Below, piece after piece: positions 11,182 to 18,674 of a stretch of DNA of 21,297 bases (positions are counted from its first letter, which is position 1; every line of letters begins with the position of its first letter). The stretch is from contig JAULBX010029533.1 in assembly GCA_032358255.1 (NCBI GenBank), forward strand, positions 1 to 21,297, read 5' to 3'. The notes beneath the pieces were generated by a model. That model saw only the letters and a list, made by a program, of their open reading frames with translations. It was not told the origin of the DNA and ran no database searches. The DNA comes from Heterotrichella gracilis (Eukaryota; Sar; Xanthophyceae; Tribonematales; Xanthonemataceae). The translations under genes were made by a program, and so were the position numbers.

Positions 11182-13406
11182 ATGCCAGCCATGATGGCGC
11201 GCTACGCCCCCCTCATCGCCACGGCTTTCTCCCTCCTCCTGTCCTCCTGCGCCGCCGCCCAGTCCCCACCGCCACCAGCGCCCAACAGCTACACCTGGAC
11301 CACCTTTGTTGGCAACAACACCCCCAACCAAATCCCCGCCACCGTCGCCCCCGCCTACTGGCTGGTGTCGGGCCTCGCCCAGTGCAAGGACTACAGCAGC
11401 GACGCCCTGGACTACGTCACTATGGTCAAGATGCACTGGAACTACGCCATGGACTACTGGAACGACACCAGCAAGGTGCTGGTAGGCCCTCTTGTGGTGA
11501 CCGGCATAGAGGTCAAGTGCGTGACGGGGGCCAGCTTCTCCCTGGGTGCCATCGGCGCAGTGGACGGCGTCACGTGGATCAATAAGCCAGCTGGCTTCGC
11601 CTCCCTTTCCGGGGAGACCATCTCCAATGCCACCGCTGTCGCCGCCGCCAAGTCCTCCTACGTTAACATGATCGAGCACAACCCCTCGGCGGAGGCATTC
11701 CCCGCCACCTACACCAAGGCCGCCTTCACCCTGTCCTGCTTTGCCGGCACCCGCATAGGCGGCTTCCAGACCATCAGCCTCAAGCAGGACACCCCGGTGG
11801 TGTCGGCCCTGGTGGACATGCGGGCGTTCTGCGTGCCATGTGAGTCACCGGCATGCGGACATGTGTGCTTTGACTTGACCATGTTTTGACCCCATCAGTG
11901 CCAGTGATGGGCCCACCTTGCCCCCCACCCCCATCCCAAAAATGTTAATGTCGCATGCAGACATGCAAGAGTCTTTGGTTTCTCCCTACTGCGCACATGT
12001 CTGCTTGTAGTTTGTAACGCTCTTCCCTTCGATGTGCATTGACTTTCCATGTAAATAGCCAAGTGCACCTCCATCCCTGTGAGTGGACTCCTCCGCGTTC
12101 CTACCCCCAGATGTTTACTATCATGAATTCCCACCTCTCCTCTCATTTATCCTGACACGTGTTACTTCCCCTTGCAGTGGCCCCCTCCCCACCACCCCGG
12201 CCCCCACCACCGCCCCCTCCCAGCCCACCCCTCCAATCCTCCTGGACCCCCTTTGTCGGCAACAACACCGCCGCCGGCATCCCCGCGGGGATCCCCGCCG
12301 CAAAGTGGCTGGTCTCCGCCGCCGCCACCTGCCCCTCCATCTCCGGCGCCCCTCTTGACTACCTCACTGTGCTGCGCTTCCACCACGATTATGCCATGGA
12401 CTACTGGAACGGGGGCATCGTGGGGCCCCTCACCATCATCGGAATCAACGCCACCTGCGCCACGGGGGCCAAATTCAGCCTGGGATCCTTCTCCGGTCCC
12501 AGCAGCCTGGGGGTGACGTACCCGGGATGGACAACCCTCACCGGGACGCTCCTGCAGAATGCCACAGCGGCTGCCACAGGGAAGTCAACCTACATCAACC
12601 ACGTGCTGAACATGCCCAGCGCCACCTCCTACCCCAGCACGTACACGCAGAAGAGCTGGAGCCTGAGCTGCCCTGCTGGGACCCAGGCGGGGGGGCTGCA
12701 GGTCATCAGCCTGCAGGCGCAGCTCAGCACTGGGATGGGGTCGGCTGTGGTGGACCTCAGGGCCTACTGTGTACCAGGTGAGAGTCTGCATGCGCTTCTT
12801 AGGGTTTAGGGTTTAGGGTGGACATCGGGGCCTTCTGTGTACCAGGTGCGCAACTGCATGCGCTGGTTAGGGTTTAGGGTTGAGTTCTGCGGCTTTTGTG
12901 TCCCAGGTAAGACCTTGCATGTAATGATTTGTCATCCCATTGGGAGATGCATGGCAAGCATAGGTGGCACCCATAAACATGTATCTGCATGCGCATGCAG
13001 TGCTGGGAGTAGGCCTGCCCATGCCTTTCTACTTGAGAAGAAATTTGTGCATGACAAGGGGGATGCACAAATTTCTTCTCAATGTCTCACACGCACAAAG
13101 TTCTTCTCAATGTCTGCAGTGTTGCGCACAGCCCATGCATGGATGTGATGTCAAACTGATTTTGCACAACCTTCAACATTATACACGCTCAGCTGCCTGG
13201 GGTGTGTTTCACCTGCCCTTGCAATTGGACTTAGCCGTACTGACAATGCTGTGTCCTCGTGCGCAGTTGCCCCCTCTCCACCTCCCTCCCCCAAGCCCCC
13301 TTCCCCAACACCTCCCAGCCCAAAGCCCCCCAGCCCTAAGCCTCCTTCCCCCAAGCCCCCAAGCTCACCACCTCCTAGTCCCATCAGAGGCAGGCGGATG
13401 CTGTAA
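11182..13406 (+). CDS. Secreted two-domain protein with Pro-rich (extensin-like) linkers, probable cell-wall protein
   Basis: Three exons join in phase: 11182-11839, 12178-12777, 13267-13406, giving 465 residues. A signal peptide (MMARYAPLIATAFSLLLSS, cleavage near AAAQ|SPP) starts at Met 11182, 11191 or 11194. Two homologous domains of about 190 residues follow, one per exon. Each begins WT-x-FVGNN, contains YAMDYWN, VGPL and C-x-TGA-x-FSLG, and ends in a Cys-x-x-GT segment followed by DLRAYCVP or DMRAFCVP. Each has four cysteines at matching positions (two likely disulfides) and several Asn-x-Thr/Ser sites. Linkers are Pro-rich (SPPPRPPPPPPPSPP); the C-terminus is SPKPP repeats ending in basic IRGRRML. 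Both introns interrupt in phase 1 just after the final CVP, so the domain exon is symmetric and duplicable. I do not recognise the domain as pherophorin; the ending loosely recalls VMO-I/jacalin beta-prism repeats (weak inference). The stop TAA overlaps a donor-like CT|GTAAGT, so a further exon is possible. Confidence 0.8.
12750..12915 (+). repeat. Triplicated exon end plus splice donor with TTTAGGG spacers
   Basis: Unit 1 (12750-12817) is the true 3' end of exon 2 (frame VDLRAYCVP) with its donor at 12778 and a TTTAGGG run. Unit 2 (12818-12878) repeats the same layout: frame VDIGAFCVP, donor-like GTGCGC at 12846, GCATGCGC, then TTTAGGG. Unit 3 (12879 to about 12915) has frame VEFCGFCVP and a strong donor-like GTAAGA at 12907. 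Units 2 and 3 lie inside the intron of the current gene model. Confidence 0.85.
13033..13115. repeat. Perfect 20-bp hairpin plus a third direct copy of its arm, intronic
   Basis: Left arm 13033-13052 and right arm 13063-13082 are exact reverse complements (20/20) around a 10-base loop. A 23-base stretch covering most of the right arm (13065-13087) is repeated directly at 13093-13115 with one mismatch. It lies in the last intron of the secreted-protein gene. Confidence 0.9.
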
Positions 13407-13470
13407 GTGGAGCAAGTGCCACACGGTACCCTTCAGCTGCAAGAGCTGACCTGCATTGCAATTGCGCAAT

Positions 13471-13524
13471 GGGTTTAGGGTTTAGGGTTTGTAAGGTAAA
13501 CTAAAAACCCTAAACCCTAAACCC
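13471..13524. repeat. Head-to-head telomeric repeat palindrome
   Basis: Left arm 13471-13490 is almost three TTTAGGG units; right arm 13505-13524 is its exact reverse complement (20/20), separated by 14 bases. The flanks are themselves a degraded direct repeat: AAGAGCTGACCTGC...TTGCGCA at about 13441-13467 against AAGAGCCGGCCTGC...CTGCGCA at about 13542-13563. Confidence 0.9.
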
Positions 13525-14033
13525 GTTTGCCCTTGATCTTCAAGAGCCGGCCTGCAACTGCGCACCACTGGACCATTTGTTTTTTCAGGGGCAGCATGTG
13601 CCATCAGTGATTTGGCGTAATACTATTTCTCCCAGGGATGGATTTTATGACAATTTCCACAGTGGCTACATGCATATGCGGTATGTATTACTGTTGCAGT
13701 TCTAAGTTCTTTACACGTGCTGGTTTCCGTTGCTTTTCCTTCCTTCTCCAGCCTCGCCATGCCAGTTAATAAAATCCCTGTCAACATTTATGACGGCTGT
13801 CTCAGTTTTTACTTGACTAATTTGACCTTCTAGGGACGCAGTCAGCCTTGCAGCTTGGCAGGTCTGTCATGTAGCCACACCATAGCATATGTTTTTGCTG
13901 ACGATCCTTTGTGAATTATTATCATCAATTTGAGCACCAGCATGGCATGGCTTGTGCAGCGCATTGCGGCTCGCGCTTTCTCCTCTTGCCGATGTGTCCA
14001 GTTAGCATTGATTAATTCGAGTGATTTGGCAAT

Positions 14034-14066
14034 GCCCTCTTTTATCTTTCAAAGATAAAAGAGGGC
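14034..14066. repeat. 16-bp near-perfect palindrome (hairpin)
   Basis: Arms 14034-14049 and 14051-14066 (GCCCTCTTTTATCTTT and its exact complement) flank a single C. One further base pair and, after a bulge, CAAT/ATTG extend the stem. No gene overlaps it; it is not followed by a T-run, so it does not look like a bacterial-type terminator. Confidence 0.85.
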
Positions 14067-14530
14067 AAATTGTCGTCCAGCTGGACCTCTCAATCCCTGC
14101 TTACAATTTCTCTTTACCTTTACAATCATTTACCTATGAATGACATATCTGATGCCAAACTTTATGTTTAAATTTACAATAAACGGCGTTCCCTTGGACC
14201 ACCGCATAACACTGTGACAATCTTGTTGTACTCATTGGAATGGCTGTAACTTCATATTGACCCTATACACTACGACGCCTCATGTTGATCCCAGAGTGAC
14301 AGCCTGGCTTGAATGAAACTGACCTGCCGTTGCAAATCCAACATCATAAATTATTTCAATCCATCATATGGCCGTTGATGGTCATATCGCAATGACTCAT
14401 TTGGCAACGGCAAGAGACGGCTGATTCCCAGCGGGCAATGCATGCGCCACTGCAGCATGTAGTACAACGTCACCTCCTGGAAGGTCGCCATCACTGAGCT
14501 TGCTAGCTCGCCCAACCCTAAACCCTGAAA

Positions 14531-14665
14531 CCCTTGACCATCCTCCACCCCATCCACCTGCCTGTCAGAGGCCTCAGTGAGCGCCCTATGTATACAGTGT
14601 GCAGGCCTCAATGCCCACTCACACCGCCAGATTGATTGAGCGACAAGGAAAACCGTCACATTGCA
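14531..14665 (-). pseudogene. Degenerate third copy of the TrmL terminal exon
   Basis: Read on the minus strand, it keeps an RSINLAV-like start (against RSLNLAV in the real exon) followed by a stop, and ends [11 protein letters not shown] against [11 protein letters not shown]. The middle is diverged, with several stops. It shares with the second copy an extra stretch, AAGGAAAACCGTC, absent from the true exon, so the two decayed copies are related to each other after the original duplication. Confidence 0.7.
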
Positions 14666-14728
14666 AGAAGAAGATGACAATTGCCTGATTCAGCCCACCG
14701 CTCGCACCGCTGCCCCATGATGCCACCT

Positions 14729-14733
14729 TTACA
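14729..14733 (-). terminator. Candidate poly(A) signal TGTAA of the TrmL gene
   Basis: TGTAAA on the minus strand lies about 170 bases after the TrmL stop codon, a usual distance for green-algal nuclear genes. If used, the second terminal-exon copy would sit inside the 3' UTR. Confidence 0.4.
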
Positions 14734-14740
14734 CAGCCAT

Positions 14741-14846
14741 GATGCCATCAGCTGGCCCCACCCACCACCCGTTGCCCGTCCTCCACCCCATCCTGCTGCC
14801 TGAGCGCCGCATACACTCCATTGCCGGCTGACCCGTCCAGGTTGAG
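14741..14846 (-). pseudogene. Second copy of the TrmL terminal exon 3' end, in the 3' flank
   Basis: It aligns without gaps to the true exon segment 14896-15001, with 92 of 106 bases identical by hand count and a spacing of 155 bases. On the minus strand it keeps an open frame through GVYAALRQQDGVEDGQ and the same GGAS-stop ending, but SLNL has become SLLNL. No usable acceptor in the right phase precedes it, so it is probably untranslated 3' UTR. Confidence 0.8.
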
Positions 14847-14902
14847 TAAGGAAAACCGTCATACTGCAAGGAAAAACATAACATCGCTGCACAATGATGC
14901 CG

Positions 14903-16774
14903 TCAGCTGGCCCCACCCACCACCCCTTGCCCATCCTCCACCCCATCCAGCTGTCTCAATGCCTCATACACTCCAATGCCTGCTGACACCGCCAGGTTGA
15001 GGGAGCGCACGTGTCTCTCAACGATGGGGATGCGCACCACCTCCCCTCCGCTTGATCGTACCGCGTCTATTGCCTCCTGGGGCAGCCCGGTGGTTTCGGC
15101 GCCAAACAGCAGCCAGTCGCCTGGCCGGTACAGGCCTGCAGTGATAGGCTTCAGGGTTCAGGGATGATGGAGGGTTAATGGAACGTGTACCCCAGAAATA
15201 CTAGGTTTTCAGGTTCATTGGGCTTCCATGGTCACTACAGATCTACGTCCACTGGGTTTTGGCACCAAACATCAGCCAGTCGCAGGCCTGCAAGTCCAGG
15301 GCGTGTTAGGGTTTTAGATTAGGGTTTACGGTGCGTATGTTGGAGGGTACGAGAGTGCACCACACCCTGGATAGCGGCGATCACCGTGCCACATGCCTGC
15401 CAACTTTGTGGCGGCATTCCAGTAGTGCTACCACAAGACATGAACTTCCATTGTCCCTGTGAGATTAGGATGCAGCCCCAGGCACGGTAGTGGTCAGGGT
15501 TCAAGGTTTAGGACTCGGCTCCAGTCCCAGGAGTGGTTATGGTCAGGGTTTAGGAAGCAGCTCCAGTCCCAACACTGCCCCCCTACCTGGTGTGGCGTGG
15601 TGCGTGGTGCCAAACTTACTGAAGGCGATGAGCCTGGGGCCGCCCTGCTGCCGGAGGTACTCCTCAAAGGCCTGCGAGAAAAATAAAGCATGTAATATGT
15701 AGGGAATAATGAATTTGGCAATCAAAACATAGCTGCTGAATGCAATGAGCCTGGGGCGACCCTGCTGCAAGAGGTCTCGTCAGATGCCTGCGGGAATCAA
15801 TCCCTAGACCCTTACCATGGGACCTGTGAATCTTCCTGGATCCACATGTAGGAAATGGTACATAGACTGAGGTGAATTGATTCTCTGTATGTTTGTAGCG
15901 CTTGTGACAGGGTGAAGAGCGCTGAAAGCCTCCTTGTGGGGCTGTGCCACACCATGGCATATCAAACATGCACCTTGATTTGGGTGCGCTGGGTGTGTTG
16001 GGCCATGTCATGGATTGCATTACACAACCATGGCGGTGCCGCGCATGCTGCGCCTGTATTGCCACGCCTGAAGTGCGTGCTATGCACTTCCACGCCACGC
16101 AATGGCATTGTGCTGTGCTTGCTATGCATGATGCAAACCCTAATGTTAACCCTGGGCCCCCACCTGCCAGGAGTCGTGCACGTCCATACACACGAAGGGC
16201 CAGTAGTCCAACCCTGCCCTCTTCAGCCTGTCGTAGTGAATGACACGTGGGGCAGGTGGTGAGTAGTACATCATAAAACACACGATGGTTGACAAGACAA
16301 TTGCCCCATGGGTGCGCAAACAGCCTACGTTTGCAGGTCTTATTCTTTAGGGTTTTAAATGTGTACCGCCAACAAATCACCTTCAAATTGGGTGGTAAAC
16401 CATCACATTGACCATCACTGGTAAATGGCGTGCGGTCGCATGCATATATGGGTGGCTACTTCTCCTAAAATGCAACTGTCCCCAAAGATAATGTACCTGG
16501 TATTCTGGAAGAGCACTATCCCAATACAGTATACCTGTAGGTTACGCGGTAATGTACCACGCAATAGTGTTTCGCCAATGCACAACGACCAAGGTTTAAT
16601 GGAATGTTTGATGCCATGCCTGGGTGCGTTTCGGGCGTTCTGCTTTGTCACCTACTTTGCTGAGTCAATCTTGAACCCCATGGGTCCAACCAAGTGCAGG
16701 GGGACGGCTGTGGCCGCACAGGTGCGGGCTATGCTGCCCGAGTTCTGCGGTATTTGGGGGTGCACGAGCACCAT
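14903..16774 (-). CDS. trmL: TrmL-type tRNA (cytidine/uridine-34-2'-O)-methyltransferase, SpoU family
   Basis: Family role: SAM-dependent 2'-O-methylation of the wobble base in certain leucine tRNAs. Four exons join in phase: 16774-16656, 16227-16164, 15671-15587, 15135-14903, giving 166 residues, close to the E. coli enzyme (about 157). The three SPOUT motifs are present: motif 1 [13 protein letters not shown] (usually N-T-G), motif 2 [12 protein letters not shown], motif 3 [20 protein letters not shown]. The plant-type KRAGLDYWP segment spans the first junction. The chosen start is the Met in [10 protein letters not shown]. The same frame reads upstream to a good acceptor at 16804/16803, so an extra 5' exon, perhaps an organelle-targeting leader, may exist, but I cannot find it. 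Introns contain TTTAGGG-like runs and copies of the gene's own exons. It is divergent from the DUF72 gene. Confidence 0.9.
15253..15293 (-). repeat. Fragment copy of the TrmL last exon 5' edge, in the intron
   Basis: GGTTTTGGCACCAAACATCAGCCAGTCGC followed by AGGCCTGCA matches the true exon/acceptor region around 15090-15142, except for an internal deletion of about a dozen bases. It keeps the acceptor-side GCAGGCCTG. It lies in the intron immediately upstream of that exon. Confidence 0.75.
15491..15571 (+). repeat. Two tandem copies of a roughly 50-bp intronic unit with telomere-like core
   Basis: TGGTCAGGGTT, a TTTAGG-like core and CTCCAGTCCCA recur at 15491-15530 and 15540-15571. They sit in TrmL intron 3, next to the exon at 15587-15671. 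Confidence 0.7.
15736..15792 (-). pseudogene. Partial copy of TrmL exon 3 in the intron
   Basis: It matches the true exon edge 15619-15676 at roughly 80 percent with a one-base indel, including the acceptor-side CGCAG. Translated on the minus strand it still reads [11 protein letters not shown] against [11 protein letters not shown], but the indel shifts the beginning out of frame, so use as an exon would break the protein. It lies 117 bases upstream of the true exon in transcript sense. Confidence 0.8.
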
Positions 16775-16837
16775 GTGGAGGTCCTCCCGCAGGAAGGAGC
16801 GGCTGCAGGCGGTTGGCGCGGGGCGCACAGGGGCTGG

Positions 16838-16866
16838 TTAGGGTTTGGTAGGGTTTGGTAGGGTTT
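16838..16866 (+). repeat. Telomere-like decamer repeats upstream of the first TrmL exon
   Basis: GGGTTTGGTA occurs twice in tandem and begins a third time, after GGTTA. It is a variant of the TTTAGGG motif and lies just upstream of the acceptor at 16804/16803 in transcript sense, which favours an intron there. Confidence 0.75.
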
Positions 16867-18538
16867 TTGGTGTGGGAAGATGAGAGGGGTGATGCACTGG
16901 AGGGACAAGGGATAAGCACTGAGTGGGTAGGACTGGCAGGATTGGCACCAGTAGTGCCAGTGGCCCTGGCTACAATGAGTACACCAGGGGTTGTGCACTT
17001 AAAAGGCCACACACTCCACAGGACAAATACATGGCCACGTGGTGCAGCAATTTGACTCCATTTGAAAAGTTGCTATGCGTTTGAAACCATATGTTAACGG
17101 GTTGGAACAAACAGCGATCGCTCGACAACAAACCACCACCCAGCCTTTTCCGGCCGCCACTTTCAATGCATGCATGCGTTCATGCCCGATGCACCCCTGA
17201 TAAATACACACCTGTCACCCGAATTCTCGACTGGAGATGCCGGACTGTCGCCTGCCCCACTGGCACACCTGCACACGTGAAACACCCTGCATGCTCAAGG
17301 CTAGGTAGACACAAGTGCATGCTCGAGATACCTAAATAGGCGCCTTGAACCCTGGCATGCCTAGCTTCCCACAAGCCATCCATGGTTTTAACTCGCTATT
17401 GGTCTTGTCAATCCAACAGGGGGGTGACCATCCCAAAAACTCACGCTGTGCCTGATCCCCGCCCTTGTTCCCAGGCACACTTCAACCCGGATTCTTGCCG
17501 TTGGTGCGCTGGTGATTGGAAGGTGAGGGCTGTAGGTTTATGTGGTTGTCTCAAGTGGGTTGCAACTGCCCTCAAATGTACTGCTGCCGATAGGCAGCGC
17601 CCGCAGGTGGACGGATGCATTGCACCTGAGGTCCTCATGTCATGTCTTCTTCTGACGCGTATGCTACAGGAGAAGCAAAGGTTGTAGGCCCGGGTATAGG
17701 TGATGTGCACAGGAGTATTCTGGTGCTGTTAAAGTATTCCCTTCAAACTTTTGGCTGCGCTATGACCTCTACACTGCCTCAGTCCCTTTGAAAAGGGGTC
17801 GCCCAGAACATAACCCTAAGGGGTTTCCAAATCCCTGATGGCTGGCCCTTGCATGCACGCCAATTTCGCGACAAGTACTTCCGGTCTGAGCGCTTCGTTG
17901 CCTGATGCATAAGAACAGCGGCCTCTGTGCGTCGCGGCCCACCCATTCCTGTTTCCACTGCCCACGGTTGATGCTAAGTTTGAGATGAACCCATGTTTGG
18001 CACTGGCGTGCATCATGCTTGGCCCGCCTTAGCTGCTCCTTAGCTGCTCCACCACTCCGGCGCTCGGGGTCTGGGAACCACCGTCAACGTGTATGTTGAA
18101 AGTCCTTTCTGGAGCGGTAAATACAAGGTGATACAACAATACCTGTGTCATATCACCAGATATTACTGCACTGACCGGAACACACCTCCTTGCTGTCACA
18201 GTGTGAGTCAGACTGCAGAGGTCTTAAGCCTCACACAGCAAAGATGTGAGCGCGGCCAGTTTTCCAGTTTGCCAATTTACGCATGAAGTCATACTTGTCA
18301 CCTGAGAACCTGTAAGGCTATGCTGACCATGCAGTGCATAATAACATCAGCTATTGCACAGGCCAATGGGTTCTTTCAAAAGATTTTTTCCTTGGCAAGC
18401 CCTTTACCATGGTAGGTTAAGTAAACTCGTTAAGAAACATCCATGCACATTGTAGTCTCTTCACATAGTACAACTGAATAGTAGCCAATTGGTAGCTGGT
18501 ACCAGTGCGCACGTCAGATGGATGCCAGGCCCTGCACA
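16867..18538. other. Divergent intergenic region between TrmL and DUF72 genes
   Basis: About 1.7 kb without a convincing gene. It should hold the TrmL promoter and possibly a leader exon. GCATGC palindromes recur (near 17167, 17290, 17320, 17359, 17852), and TTAGCTGCTCC is repeated in tandem near 18028-18049. Open frames here have no recognisable protein pattern. Confidence 0.5.
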
Positions 18539-18544
18539 TATATA
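18539..18544 (+). promoter_or_regulatory. Candidate TATA box of the DUF72 gene
   Basis: TATATA in the context CACATATATACCCC, about 136 bases upstream of the chosen start codon. A transcription start near 18570 would follow. Confidence 0.45.
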
Positions 18545-18580
18545 CCCCGGTGGTACAGCTCATTTTTTTGATAACCACCC

Positions 18581-18640
18581 ATGCAGCCCGCAGGCTATCA
18601 GTGGCGCAGTCGCACGTGCATTCAAGGCGGGTCCCAATAA
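18581..18640 (+). other. Possible upstream ORF in the DUF72 5' UTR
   Basis: If transcription starts near 18570, the first ATG is at 18581 and opens a 19-codon frame ending in TAA at 18640, before the main start at 18675. Such a frame could dampen translation. This rests on the inferred transcription start. Confidence 0.3.
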
Positions 18641-18674
18641 CAAGGCCTTGGTCCACCAGAAGGCCAGACGCCAC

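Larger units (their letters stand above)
13407..14530. other. Intergenic region after the secreted-protein gene, no gene seen
   Basis: It holds the 3' UTR of the plus-strand gene and then about 900 bases without coding signal. TGTAA at 13490-13494, 84 bases after the stop, is a candidate poly(A) signal and falls at the edge of the telomeric hairpin loop. From about 13600 to 14350 the sequence is visibly AT-richer than the rest of the window. A 16-bp hairpin sits at 14034-14066 and another telomere-like run (minus-strand sense) at 14513-14531. Confidence 0.6.

Noticed and set aside
10774..11679. 301-codon minus-strand open frame
   Set aside because: It is antisense to the first domain exon and is Gly/His/Val-rich in the way reverse complements of GC-rich exons usually are.
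12750..13115. CRISPR-like array
   Set aside because: There are only three imperfect units of unequal length that correspond to an exon end and telomeric repeats in a eukaryotic gene, with no spacers or cas genes.
13151..13384. Minus-strand Gly/Leu-repeat protein (GLGGGELGG type)
   Set aside because: It is the complement of the SPKPP-encoding exon; the sense frame joins in phase to the preceding exon.
14034..14066. Rho-independent terminator
   Set aside because: No T-run follows the stem, and the window is eukaryotic nuclear DNA.
14351..14680. Minus-strand 109-codon frame containing [11 protein letters not shown]
   Set aside because: The recognisable part is the decayed third TrmL exon copy; the rest reads through a telomere-like run and has no family resemblance.
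18489..18674. Longer N-terminus for the DUF72 protein
   Set aside because: The frame is open but includes the TATA-like element and has no coding character; the Met at 18675 begins an exon whose 22 codons end exactly at a good donor.
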